A DNA stretch of 57,085 nucleotides from CAZKUN01 sp964555935 (GCA_964555935.1 CAZKUN010000025.1:1-57085), one strand, 5' to 3'. Positions 25,326 to 33,754 are shown, counted from the first letter of the stretch. Translations and numbers: made by a program. Notes: generated by a model not told the origin, from the sequence alone.

Positions 25326-25949
25326 ATGCGCGGGCGCAGAGGATTCACGTTGATCGAGTTGTTGGTCGTAATAGCGATTATTGCGATTCTGGCGGCCATA
25401 CTGTTTCCCGTCTTTGCCAGGGCTAGAGAGAAGGCCAGGCAGACCTCGTGTCTGTCGAATGCAAAGCAGTTGAGCCTTGGCGTGAACATGTACTCATCCG
25501 ACTACGATGACTGGGTGGTGGCGGTCTACAACGAGAATGGCCTCTACTGGTGGCACGTGCTGAACCCGTACGTCAAGAACGATCAGATCTGGCGCTGCCC
25601 AAGCTACCCCAATAGTTCACTCGGTTATGCCTACAACTATCCCCATGGCAGCTACCGGATGATCTACCCATCGACGATGCAGCACCTTGCCAACATCAAC
25701 CGTCCCGCCGAGCGGATGCTGTTCCTGGACAATGAGGACACGACCGCCTGGTACCGAGCATATGCCTATTGTCCGATACACTGGCCCATCCCGGCAGGCA
25801 TCCGCACGGCCCAGAACGTTATCGGAGACCGTCACAACGATGGCGCCAACTGCGGCTTCCTCGATGGCCATGCCAAATGGGTTAGCCTCAATCGGTTGAT
25901 CGCGAGAGACACCGACAACCAGCTTCGCTGGGGGCACATCAACCCATAG
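25326..25949 (+). CDS. Prepilin-type protein with H-X9-DG C-terminus
   Basis: 207 residues from the ATG at 25326, with GAGGGGG 8 nt upstream. A type IV prepilin/pseudopilin leader (MRGRRG-FTLIELLVV) contains the cleavage-site Gly and Glu5 of the mature chain, followed by the hydrophobic helix and a Cys-containing segment (AREKARQTSCLSNAKQL). The C-terminus has the H-X9-DG motif (RHNDGANCGFLDGH). The protein would be processed by a PilD-type peptidase and exported by a type II/IV pilus-like system. No assembly genes are nearby. The core sequence is of the type common in Armatimonadota and related phyla. Confidence 0.9.
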   Translation: MRGRRGFTLIELLVVIAIIAILAAILFPVFARAREKARQTSCLSNAKQLSLGVNMYSSDYDDWVVAVYNENGLYWWHVLNPYVKNDQIWRCPSYPNSSLGYAYNYPHGSYRMIYPSTMQHLANINRPAERMLFLDNEDTTAWYRAYAYCPIHWPIPAGIRTAQNVIGDRHNDGANCGFLDGHAKWVSLNRLIARDTDNQLRWGHINP

Positions 25950-25989
25950 AACGACCCGACCTTGTTCCGCACAAGCACGCAGACATGAG

Positions 25990-26023
25990 AAGAGCCCCGG
26001 GCCAATCCTGGCCCGGGGCTCTT
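25990..26023. terminator. Bidirectional hairpin terminator, 15-bp stem
   Basis: Perfectly complementary arms 25990-26004 and 26009-26023 with a 4-nt loop, lying between the convergent prepilin and fba genes. The stem ends in AAGAG/CTCTT, giving short T-tracts on both strands. Confidence 0.8.
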
Positions 26024-26040
26024 TACGTGTTCTGTCGTGG

Positions 26041-26060
26041 GGCGGGCATTCCTGCCCGCC
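26041..26060 (-). terminator. Second hairpin, 8-bp stem, downstream of fba
   Basis: GGCGGGCA / TGCCCGCC with loop TTCC, 13 nt from the fba stop. It probably reinforces termination of the leftward fba transcript. Confidence 0.5.
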
Positions 26061-26073
26061 GCCCCTGCGGAGT

Positions 26074-27057
26074 CTACTCGGGCGACTCCTTGGTGATCTC
26101 CGGAAGCTTCGCGGGGGCCCAGCCGGCGTTGTACGCCTTACCCGCCGCGCCGAACAGCTTGACGTAATCCTCGATCGATTCGGAGATGTAGTCCATGCCC
26201 AGGTCGAAGACCTTGCGGAAGTCCTTCTGCTTCGGGTTCTCCTTAAGGCGCTCGGCCGTGCCGCGGATCAGCGCCATGCTGAGCGCCGTCGCCACGTTGA
26301 CCTTGCAGATGCCCATCTCGCAGGCCTTCTTGATGTCGTCGAGCTTGATGCCCGAGGCGGCGTGCAGCACGAACGGGAGGTCGACGGTGTTCATCAACTC
26401 CTGCAGGAGGTCGAGCTTCAAGCGCGCGCCCTGGCCCTCCATGCCGTGGATAGCGCCAATGGCGATCGCGACGCTGTCGCACTGCGTGGCCTCGTGGAAC
26501 TCCTTGCATAGCTCCGGCTTCGTGCACCAGTCGTCGACTTTCTTCTGGCCCTCGGCATCGAGGATGTCGTAGATGCTGTCAACCTCGCCGCGGCGAAGCT
26601 GGTCCATCTTGTCCTCGGGAACATCGAAGTCTTCGATCTTCGGCACGAGACCAAGCTCGGCCTCGACCGGGATCCCGGCCGCGTGCGCGACCTTGGCGAT
26701 CATGGCCGTCGTCGCCACGTTCTCCTCGTACGGCTCCTTGGAACCGTCGTACATCAGCGAGGTGAAACCGGCCGCGAGGCACTGGCAGTTCTGCTCAAAG
26801 CTCGTGCCATGGTCCAGATGCAGCGAAACCGGAACGCTTACGTTCTCAGCGCCCGCCTTGACCAACGCGGTGGCGTAGTGCAGCCCGGCGTACTTGATCG
26901 CGCCCTGGCTCACCTGCAGGATCACCGGCGCGTCCATCTCGTCGCAGGTCTCCAGTACGGCCTTGACTGACTCGAGGTTGTTGGCGTTGAACGCGCCAAC
27001 GGCGTATCCGCGCTCACGCGCGTCCGCCAGAATACCTTGGCTTGTTACGAGCGGCAT
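26074..27057 (-). CDS. fba: Class II fructose-bisphosphate aldolase
   Basis: 327 residues, with the ATG preceded by AAGGGGAA. The zinc-dependent aldolase site is visible: catalytic Asp82 and zinc ligand His83 in HLDHG, Glu134, His204 (IGAIHG) and His232 (LHAASG). It interconverts fructose 1,6-bisphosphate with DHAP and glyceraldehyde 3-phosphate. Between ELG at 134 and the IGAIHG strand there is an unusually long loop (about 60 residues) replacing the usual short GGxEDG segment. LHAASG replaces the common LHGGSG, so a related ketose-bisphosphate substrate is possible. It is preceded by a long structured leader. Confidence 0.9.
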   Translation of the reverse strand: MPLVTSQGILADARERGYAVGAFNANNLESVKAVLETCDEMDAPVILQVSQGAIKYAGLHYATALVKAGAENVSVPVSLHLDHGTSFEQNCQCLAAGFTSLMYDGSKEPYEENVATTAMIAKVAHAAGIPVEAELGLVPKIEDFDVPEDKMDQLRRGEVDSIYDILDAEGQKKVDDWCTKPELCKEFHEATQCDSVAIAIGAIHGMEGQGARLKLDLLQELMNTVDLPFVLHAASGIKLDDIKKACEMGICKVNVATALSMALIRGTAERLKENPKQKDFRKVFDLGMDYISESIEDYVKLFGAAGKAYNAGWAPAKLPEITKESPE

Positions 27058-27378
27058 GCTGATATTTCCCCTTCCTGTCTTTGCGGGCTCGTTGGCCCGA
27101 GCAGCAATATCTCAGGTCCGCGCGCGCGGAGTGTCAGGCGGCTGAGGAGCCGCTCGCTCGCGGACCTTTGCGTACACATTGATACCACGGCCGCGCGCGC
27201 TCGAAGCACCCCGACACTCCACCCCACATAGGTGCTATCACGCGCGTGTTAGCCGAGTAATCCGATTTGGGAGGTCCTCTGTTACCGCGCCCCGGACAAC
27301 CGTGCCATCGGGCACGGGGGTGAAACCCCAAAGACGTTAACCCGAAACGACATCCGCGTCAAGAACGGTCGCGCTGCA
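27058..27378 (-). promoter_or_regulatory. fba leader with crossing helices
   Basis: No gene is seen in these 321 bases. The leader holds a 9-bp pair (27114-27122 / 27159-27167), an 8-bp pair (27128-27135 / 27213-27220) that crosses it, a 6-bp hairpin with a 4-nt loop inside both (27138-27143 / 27148-27153), a 6-bp pair (27205-27210 / 27231-27236), and hairpins at 27300-27317 (7 bp, 4-nt loop) and 27317-27329. The crossing pairs imply a pseudoknot or mutually exclusive folds. No known riboswitch class is recognised. The 27300-27317 hairpin could instead be the terminator of the upstream kinase gene. Confidence 0.35.
27334..27362 (-). promoter_or_regulatory. Candidate promoter for fba
   Basis: On the minus strand TTGACG (27362-27357), a 17-bp spacer, and TAACGT (27339-27334). 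The -35 is good and the -10 weak. It lies just past the kinase stop and would give a leader of about 270 nt. Confidence 0.35.
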
Positions 27379-28365
27379 TCAGAATCCCGGATCATCGTCC
27401 TCTTCGCCAGTCTCGCCCATCATCTCAAGCACTTCCACGCGCGCCGGCAGCGCGGGTATCGCGCCTTTGCCCGTCGCCGTCACAGCAGCCGCAGCATTCG
27501 CAAAGCTACATATCCGCTCGAGATCACTTACGTTCATATCGGCGAGGTCCGTCTCGCTCTCGTTGATCATGACCAGCAGGCTGCCCACAAACGAGTCGCC
27601 GCACCCAACCGTATCCACAACATCAACCTCGTGCCCCTCCACGTATCCCGAGCCATTCGTGTGGTGGAAGTAGCACCCTTCCCCGCCCATCGTGATCGTC
27701 ACCAGCTCAGGCCCCAAGTCGTGAAGCACCTGCGCGCCGCGGGCGACATCGGTCTGTCCCGCGAGAAACTTCAGCTCATCGTCATTCACCTTCACCACGT
27801 CGACCAATTCCATCGCGAGCGTCATCTGGTCGAGGGCTTCCTGCTCGTTCGGCCAAAGCGGCGGCCTCATGTTCGGATCATAGGAGATGAGGCATGCCGC
27901 ATCTCTCGCCAGCTTCACCGCCTCGTACGTCGCCAACCGCGCCGGCTCTTTGATGGTCGTGATGCTGCCGAAGTGGAGGATGTCACACGCCTGGATGTAG
28001 CGCTTTGAGAGGTCATCCGGATCGAGCAGCTCATCGGCGCCACGAACGCCGTGGAAGAGGAAATCATGCCCGCCGCCTTCCTGAAACGAGACGAATGCCA
28101 GGCGCGTGAACTCCTCCTTCGTCTTGACCATCGGCGACACGTCCACGCCGCAGTCGCTCAGCGTCTCCTGCAGGCACTGGCCCCATGGATCGTCGCCAAT
28201 CTTGCCGATGAAGCCGACGTCGCCACCCAAGATTCCAATGCAGGCAGCGACATTCGCCGGCGCGCCGCCAGGGGCTTTTTGGAAACCCGACGCCTGCGCC
28301 AACGGCCCGACATCGTACGCCACCATATCGATCAGAGCTTCGCCGAGACAGATGATCTCGGGCAT
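27379..28365 (-). CDS. Fructokinase-like PfkB kinase
   Basis: 328 residues; GAGGTGA precedes the ATG. PfkB features are intact: the N-terminal GGAPANVA motif (~33-40), and the C-terminal DTVGCGDSF with catalytic base Asp257 (Cys replaces the usual Ala in GAGD). SYDPNMRPPLWPN and VVKVNDDELKFLAG are typical of bacterial fructokinases. It would phosphorylate fructose, or another keto-sugar, with ATP. It lies 37 nt downstream of another PfkB gene and upstream of fba, consistent with feeding hexose into glycolysis. Confidence 0.85.
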   Translation of the reverse strand: MPEIICLGEALIDMVAYDVGPLAQASGFQKAPGGAPANVAACIGILGGDVGFIGKIGDDPWGQCLQETLSDCGVDVSPMVKTKEEFTRLAFVSFQEGGGHDFLFHGVRGADELLDPDDLSKRYIQACDILHFGSITTIKEPARLATYEAVKLARDAACLISYDPNMRPPLWPNEQEALDQMTLAMELVDVVKVNDDELKFLAGQTDVARGAQVLHDLGPELVTITMGGEGCYFHHTNGSGYVEGHEVDVVDTVGCGDSFVGSLLVMINESETDLADMNVSDLERICSFANAAAAVTATGKGAIPALPARVEVLEMMGETGEEDDDPGF

Positions 28366-28402
28366 GCCAATTCACCTCAGCCTATGCATGTAGCGTGAGC
28401 AT

Positions 28403-29329
28403 CTACAGCGACGGAATCCGACTTGACTTCTCCAGCGCCTCGTACCGCTCCTCCAGGTCCTCCCGCGTCGCCGCGGCGAGGCCTTTGACGCCGAGTTCCT
28501 CAACGCAAAACGACGCCAGCACCGTCCCCACCGCCGCCGCGCGCATCAAGTTGTCGTCGGACAGATCGCCCGTCGACGCCAGATGCCCGATGACGCCCCC
28601 AGCGAAGGTATCGCCCGCGCCGGTGGTATCGATGATTCGCGTCGTCGGGTAGGGCGGGATGAACCGGCAGCCATCGTCCGTGCAGATGAACGCGCCGTGC
28701 TCGCCCTTCTTCACAATAGACCGCTTCGCCCCGAGCTTCAGCGTCTTCTCCGCCGCCGCGATCAGGTGCGACTCCTGCGTGAGTTGCTGGGCCTCAGCGT
28801 CGTTCATCAGCGCGATGTCGACCTTGCCGATCATCGCCTCGACCTCATCAGGCACCGTGTCGAGCCACAGGTTCATCGTGTCACACATCGACAGCAGCGG
28901 GCTCGCAACCTGTTCGAGCACCTGTGCCTGCAGCCCCGGCTGAATGTTCGCCAGGAATACGTACGGCGTGTTCGCGTAGTCGCCCGGGAGCTTCGGGGAG
29001 AAATCCGCGAAGACATTCAGGTGTGTCTCGAGCGTCTCGGCCGCTCCCAGATCGCCGTCGTAGCGGCCCGACCAACGGAATGTCTCGCCGCCCTCAATGA
29101 CCTCCAACCCTTCGAGGTCGACGCCCTTTGAGGTCAGCAACTCGATGCCTTCGGACGGGTAATCGCTACCCACGACGCCCACCAGGCGCACCGGAGCGAG
29201 CATCGAGCACGCGAGCGAGCCATATACGGCGGAGCCACCGAGGGTATCGTTCGCTGCTCCGTAAGGGGTCTCCAGCGAATCGAGCGCGACGGATCCGACT
29301 ATCAGCACGGCGGGCGATTCAGTCGACAT
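28403..29329 (-). CDS. PfkB family kinase, sugar or nucleoside
   Basis: 308 residues. The N-terminal LIVGSVALDSLETP and GGSAVYGSLA motifs and the C-terminal RIIDTTGAGDTF with catalytic Asp240 mark a complete PfkB kinase. It differs clearly from the fructokinase next door. The ATG overlaps the preceding stop by one base (TAATG), with GACGAGGAG inside the upstream gene, so translation is coupled. Because ahcY lies in the same run, an adenosine or nucleoside kinase that clears adenosine is an attractive guess, but a sugar kinase is equally possible. Confidence 0.8.
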   Translation of the reverse strand: MSTESPAVLIVGSVALDSLETPYGAANDTLGGSAVYGSLACSMLAPVRLVGVVGSDYPSEGIELLTSKGVDLEGLEVIEGGETFRWSGRYDGDLGAAETLETHLNVFADFSPKLPGDYANTPYVFLANIQPGLQAQVLEQVASPLLSMCDTMNLWLDTVPDEVEAMIGKVDIALMNDAEAQQLTQESHLIAAAEKTLKLGAKRSIVKKGEHGAFICTDDGCRFIPPYPTTRIIDTTGAGDTFAGGVIGHLASTGDLSDDNLMRAAAVGTVLASFCVEELGVKGLAAATREDLEERYEALEKSSRIPSL

Positions 29330-31044
29330 TAAACAATATCTCCTCGTCCTTCATTGGCCAGGTGCTCGCCGGTCTCGCCCCGGAACATGGCCGACAGCGC
29401 CAGCCACGCAATCTTCGGGAGCGCCTTCAATCGCGGCAGTCGCTTTGGCTCTTGCAGAACCCTAAACAGCCACTCCAACCCACACTTGCGCATCCAGGCG
29501 GGAGCGCGCTTCAGTCGGCCGGAGATCACGTCGAAACTCCCGCCGACGCCGATGCAGACGGGCACGCCGAGTTCGGCTTGGTGGGCGTGGATCCACTTCT
29601 CCTGCCTGGGAATGCCAAACGCCACAAACAGCACGCCCGGCTGAGCCTCGCGAATCCGACGGATGAGGTCCGGCTCTTCCTCGGGAGTGAAGTACCCATC
29701 CTGCACGCCTGCGATCTCAAGATCCGGGACCGCCTCGACGAGCTTCTCCGCAGCGGCCTCAGCCACCCCTTCCGCCGCCCCAAGCAAGTACGCCGATCGC
29801 CCCTCCGACGCCGCGACCTCGCACAGCCGCTGCACCATGTCAACGCCGGACACGCGCTCGCGAATCGGAACGTCCAGCAACCGTGACGCCAGCACGACGC
29901 CCTGACCGTCCGCCGTGACCAGGTCCGCCTCGTCCATGATCTCCAGGAACTCCGGATCCTCGCGCGCGGCCATGAGGCCGCTGGCATCGCTCGTGATGAT
30001 CATGTGTGGGGAGCCATCGGCGATGAACTCTCGCGCTCGCTCGAGGGCGCCATCCATGCTGATGGGCGTGATGCGTACGCCCAGCAGTCGAATCGCCCCA
30101 GCCGCGTCAGACGTCGCTCGCGGCAGAGCGCGGAGCGTTATGTACCCGACCGTCAGCCCGGCTGCGAGCCACGCAACGAGCAGGGCAAGCTTCGCCGCGA
30201 AGTGGACCTCGATCAGCGCGACCAGGAGGATCGCGAGCAACCCGCACCAGGCCGCGCCGGCTACGAGCAGGACGGACACGTGCTTCGTCGAGTGTCCGCG
30301 ACGCAGTAGCAACTCATGCAGATGCAGCCGTCGTTGGGAGATCGCGATGCCGTCTTTGCCCGTCTTCCGTCGCGCGACGTACGAGCACGCCACGCCGCAG
30401 AGCGGCACTGATATCAGCAGCAGGGGCAGGACCGCCGTGAGGAACGCCGTGTTCTTCAGCATCCCGAGGATGCTCGCGCCACCCAACAGGAAGCCGGCCA
30501 GGTAAGCGCCGGCAGTGGCGCCCTGGGGCCGCCCGAGGGCCACGCAGGCGACCAACCCAAGGGCAATCGGTCCCGCGAGGCTGGCCCCCGCCGGGCCCGT
30601 AACGCCGGGCTCAAGCATGCAGATGATGAATAGGGCGCTCCACGAGACGATCCCCACACCGTACGCCACGCCGGGAATCGTGCCCGCCCGCGCAAACAGC
30701 GAGGCGCAGATCCACATCCAGACCGCCGCGACCGGCAAAGACCACAGCCCCATGGGCACGTATGGTCCGGCGAACGGCACCTTCACCATCTCGATCCGCA
30801 GGCCCGCATAATGCAACCACGCCGCCGCGATGAGGATCGCGGCGGCGCGTAGTCCACGGATCATGCGATTGCGGTCGGTCAGCAAGCCCCAAGCGCCAAC
30901 CCACATGGCGGCCACGGCGATGGCGGCCAGAAGCCGCCACTCCGGCCTGCGGGTGGCACCCGCCCAAATCGCCACACACCAGATCACGATCGGCAGGACG
31001 ATGGCGGCTACATCGAGCTGAGCGGCCTTGCGTTCGCGAGCCAT
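29329..31044 (-). CDS. Degenerate WecA/MraY-like membrane domain fused to WecG/TagA/CpsF glycosyltransferase
   Basis: 571 residues. Residues 1-310 are about nine hydrophobic spans that align by eye with WecA-type phosphoglycosyltransferases (LLTDRNRMIRGLR where WecA has VLDDRFDIS; QRRLHLHELLLRRGHS matching the RxHIHHLIMRAGF loop). The catalytic Asp pair (Thr56-Asp57 here), the NAFNxxDG motif and the GDAGS motif are lost. Residues ~320-560 are a GT26 domain with the key Asp379 in TADGQG, LLGAAEGV, VAFGIPRQEKW and GVGGSFDVISG. Such enzymes add N-acetylmannosamine or another sugar to a lipid-linked GlcNAc. The membrane part may bind the lipid substrate. It sits 17 nt downstream of ahcY. Confidence 0.8.
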   Translation of the reverse strand: MARERKAAQLDVAAIVLPIVIWCVAIWAGATRRPEWRLLAAIAVAAMWVGAWGLLTDRNRMIRGLRAAAILIAAAWLHYAGLRIEMVKVPFAGPYVPMGLWSLPVAAVWMWICASLFARAGTIPGVAYGVGIVSWSALFIICMLEPGVTGPAGASLAGPIALGLVACVALGRPQGATAGAYLAGFLLGGASILGMLKNTAFLTAVLPLLLISVPLCGVACSYVARRKTGKDGIAISQRRLHLHELLLRRGHSTKHVSVLLVAGAAWCGLLAILLVALIEVHFAAKLALLVAWLAAGLTVGYITLRALPRATSDAAGAIRLLGVRITPISMDGALERAREFIADGSPHMIITSDASGLMAAREDPEFLEIMDEADLVTADGQGVVLASRLLDVPIRERVSGVDMVQRLCEVAASEGRSAYLLGAAEGVAEAAAEKLVEAVPDLEIAGVQDGYFTPEEEPDLIRRIREAQPGVLFVAFGIPRQEKWIHAHQAELGVPVCIGVGGSFDVISGRLKRAPAWMRKCGLEWLFRVLQEPKRLPRLKALPKIAWLALSAMFRGETGEHLANEGRGDIV

Positions 31045-31061
31045 ATTCGAGTCGGGTCGGC

Positions 31062-32345
31062 CTACGTCCCGTGCTGCCAGGAGGTGAGGTAGTCCTCCTG
31101 CTCGGGCGTGAGCGTGTCGATCTCAACTCCCATGCAGTCGAGCTTCAGTCGCGCGACTGCTTCATCGATTTCTCTCGGCACCGGGTAGACCCCGGGCTCC
31201 AGGCTCTTGCCATGCTCGGCGATGTACTTCGCCGCCAGCGCCTGGAGAGCGAAGCTCATGTCCATAACGCACGACGGGTGCCCCTCGGCCGCGGCCAGGT
31301 TGACCAGACGACCCTCACCCAATATGTACAAGTTGCGCCCGTCCGCCAGCGTGTACTCGTCAAGCGAGTGGCGGATCTGACGCGTCGAGACGGCCATCTT
31401 CTCCAGCGTCGGCACGTCCGGTTGCTTCGGATCGTGGCGCAGGGCCAGCTCAACATCGAAGTGGCCTGCGTTGGCCAGGATGGCGCCGTCCTTCATCGCG
31501 TTCATGTGGTCCCACGCGATGACGTGCTTGTCGCCCGTGACCGATACGAAGATGTCGCCGATTTCCGCGGCCTTCGCGATCGGCATCACTTCATACCCGT
31601 CCATCGTCGCCTCGAGCGCGTTGAGCGGATCGACCTCGGTCACGACGATGTGCGCGCCATGGCCATGGGCCCGCACCGCCACGCCGCGACCGCACTGGCC
31701 ATACCCGCAGACCACGACCCTCTTGCCCGCGAACAGGATGTTCGTCGCGCGGATGATCCCGTCGATCGTGCTCTGGCCCGTGCCATAGCGGTTGTCGAAG
31801 AGGTGCTTCGTGTTCGCGTCGTTGACCGCCAGCATCGGGTACTTCAGCGCGCCCTCGGCCGCCATCGCCCGGAGACGGATGACACCCGTGGTGGTCTCCT
31901 CGCTGCCGCCGATCACGTTCGCCGCGAGTTCGGGCCGCTCCGAGTGAAGCGTTGCGACGACGTCGCAGCCGTCGTCCATCGTGATATTCGGTTCGGCGTC
32001 GAGGCAGGCGTTGATATGCGAGTAGTACGAGTCGCCATCCTCGCCATGTATGGCGAAGGTCGGGATGCCGAAGTCCTTCACGAGCGACGCGGCGACGGCA
32101 TCATTGGTGCTGAGCGGGTTGCTGGCGCACAGGTAGACCTCGCAGCCCCCCGCTTGCAGCGTCCGGCAGAGGTTGGCCGTCTCGGTCGTCACGTGCAGGC
32201 ACGCGCCAAGTCGCAGGCCGTCCAGTGGTTTGTCCTTGGCGAACTGCTCGCGCAGCGTGCGGAGTACGGGCATCTCGCGGTCCGCCCATTCAATTCTTAG
32301 CAGGCCCTCCGCGGCCAGGTCTGGATTGGCAATATCAAACTTCAT
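31062..32345 (-). CDS. ahcY: Adenosylhomocysteinase
   Basis: 427 residues from the ATG at 32345, with AAAGGGG about 10 nt upstream; the frame extends to 32444 but the extra codons have no family similarity. The NAD-binding motif VVVCGYGQCGRGVA, the catalytic segment NDANTKHLFDNRYGTGQST, TVTG-type SVTGDKHVI, and NAGHFDVE are all present. The length fits the bacterial short form. The enzyme splits S-adenosylhomocysteine to adenosine and homocysteine, regenerating the methyl cycle. It is first in the leftward run with the glycosyltransferase fusion and two PfkB kinases. Confidence 0.96.
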   Translation of the reverse strand: MKFDIANPDLAAEGLLRIEWADREMPVLRTLREQFAKDKPLDGLRLGACLHVTTETANLCRTLQAGGCEVYLCASNPLSTNDAVAASLVKDFGIPTFAIHGEDGDSYYSHINACLDAEPNITMDDGCDVVATLHSERPELAANVIGGSEETTTGVIRLRAMAAEGALKYPMLAVNDANTKHLFDNRYGTGQSTIDGIIRATNILFAGKRVVVCGYGQCGRGVAVRAHGHGAHIVVTEVDPLNALEATMDGYEVMPIAKAAEIGDIFVSVTGDKHVIAWDHMNAMKDGAILANAGHFDVELALRHDPKQPDVPTLEKMAVSTRQIRHSLDEYTLADGRNLYILGEGRLVNLAAAEGHPSCVMDMSFALQALAAKYIAEHGKSLEPGVYPVPREIDEAVARLKLDCMGVEIDTLTPEQEDYLTSWQHGT

Positions 32346-32577
32346 CCGGTTGTGTCCCCTTTCACCGGGTGAACGGAATCGGCTCTTTTCCAGTCTGTCC
32401 GCTGAGTTTACACCATCCCGACGCCGATTTCCAGTCGCAGGCACCGATGGACGCGGGAGGCGTTCTCAGCCCGAGATTCGTTCCGGTCAAGGGGCGCGGT
32501 CTGAGGCCATCGGCCCAGGGCGACGCCACCTGACGTGAACGCTATCATACCGCGCGCTCCACGAGCATCGCGCGGCC
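32346..32577. other. Divergent intergenic region, ahcY / PpiC
   Basis: About 230 bases without a gene. I looked for an SAH riboswitch on the ahcY strand and did not find its conserved segments. No convincing ahcY promoter was picked out either; TATGAT near 32544 (minus strand) lacks a good -35. Confidence 0.4.
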
Positions 32578-32606
32578 TTCACTTTTCCGGGGGGTTGTGC
32601 TACAAT
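32578..32606 (+). promoter_or_regulatory. Extended -10 promoter for the PpiC lipoprotein gene
   Basis: TTCACT (32578-32583), a 17-bp spacer, and TACAAT (32601-32606) preceded by TGc. The expected start point is near 32613, which places the upstream in-frame ATG at 32618 almost at the 5' end and favours the downstream start. Confidence 0.55.
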
Positions 32607-32650
32607 AACTGACCGGAATGGTGGGGCGTAGACGAAAGGAAGTGCATATC

Positions 32651-33691
32651 TTGAGCCGGCCTCAGATCATGGGGAGGGTGGCGCTTTTTGCTTGCGTCGT
32701 TGCGGTTACCCTCGCTGGTTGCGCACCGAAACCCATAGCGACAGTCAACGGAACGCAGATCACAGCGGAAGAGTTCGACGCCGAGCTTCGCCAGGACTAC
32801 GGCAGTGCCATCCTTGGTAAGCTCATCGAGGAGCGTTTGATCGACGACGCCCTCGTGGCGGCCTCGCTTACGGTCGATCCCGCCAAGGTTGAGGAGTACG
32901 TTCAGGAGTATTACGCGAGCCATGGCGGCGAGCAGGCGTCCATAATCGAGATGCAGCAGCAGGGCCAGAATCCAGAAGACCTCCGCCGCGGCATCGAGAA
33001 CTACATCAAGGTCGAGATGCTCGGGCAGAAGGACCTCCAGTACACGGACGAGGACCTGAAGGCCTACTATGACGAGAACAGCCTGCGCTACGATGAGCCT
33101 GCGAAGGTCGTCTTCAGCCGCATCATGGTCATGAGCGAAGCAGAGGCCCACGACGTCTACACCAAGGCCACGCAGCCTGATGCCTCCTTCCCAGACCTCG
33201 CGAAGGAATTCTCCATCCCCGAGGACCAGTTCCGACTCGCAGGCGGCCGTCTACCCGCGATGGCGGAGCCGGACATCCCCGACATTGCCGTGCGCGACCT
33301 GCTCTTCAAAGAGCTTGAGGCCGGAGACATCGGCAAGCCGGTCAACAGCGGCGGCGCGTGGCACGTCATCAAGCTCGACGAGAAGATCGCCAAGAAGACG
33401 GCGACCTTTGAAGACTCCAAGGAGAGGGTCGACGAGGACTACCTCCGCGAGAACATGGTGCAGCCCGCCGATGTCATGCAGCGCCTGCGCTCGGCCGCGA
33501 AGGTCAAGATCGAAGACCCGATGTTCGCCGACCTTAAGAGGCTCTACGTTGGCAGCGAATTGCTAGACGCGGCGCCGGCATCGCCAGGCGCGGGTATTCC
33601 CGAGCCGGTCCTCGAGGAACTCCCCACCCCTGAGGTGGCGCCCGAGGACGATGCCCCGCTTGAGGACGTGCCGGCAGGCGAGGGCGACTGA
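32651..33691 (+). CDS. PpiC-type peptidyl-prolyl isomerase lipoprotein
   Basis: 346 residues from a TTG at 32651 with AAAGGA 10 nt upstream; the ATG at 32618 is the longer alternative. The lipobox LAGC follows a short hydrophobic stretch, so it is a lipoprotein. The N-terminal part (VNGTQITAEEFDAELRQ) is the SurA/PrsA-like chaperone helix region. A parvulin domain spans about 165-265 (AKVVFSRIMVMSEAEAHDVY, LAGGRLPAM, GKPVNSGGAWHVIKLDEK), somewhat diverged. The C-terminal ~40 residues are Pro/Glu/Asp-rich and probably disordered. It is predicted to assist folding of exported proteins. Confidence 0.88.
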   Translation: MSRPQIMGRVALFACVVAVTLAGCAPKPIATVNGTQITAEEFDAELRQDYGSAILGKLIEERLIDDALVAASLTVDPAKVEEYVQEYYASHGGEQASIIEMQQQGQNPEDLRRGIENYIKVEMLGQKDLQYTDEDLKAYYDENSLRYDEPAKVVFSRIMVMSEAEAHDVYTKATQPDASFPDLAKEFSIPEDQFRLAGGRLPAMAEPDIPDIAVRDLLFKELEAGDIGKPVNSGGAWHVIKLDEKIAKKTATFEDSKERVDEDYLRENMVQPADVMQRLRSAAKVKIEDPMFADLKRLYVGSELLDAAPASPGAGIPEPVLEELPTPEVAPEDDAPLEDVPAGEGD

Positions 33692-33754
33692 CCTGACACT
33701 GACGCGCGGCCAAGCGTGCCGCGTGATTGAGCAGATACACAAGCAGCTGTGATT

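Noticed and set aside
31071..32300. 409-codon plus-strand ORF opposite ahcY
   Set aside because: Shadow of adenosylhomocysteinase; biased composition rich in Arg, Val and His.
32346..32617. SAH riboswitch upstream of ahcY
   Set aside because: Conserved segments of the class were not found on the minus strand.
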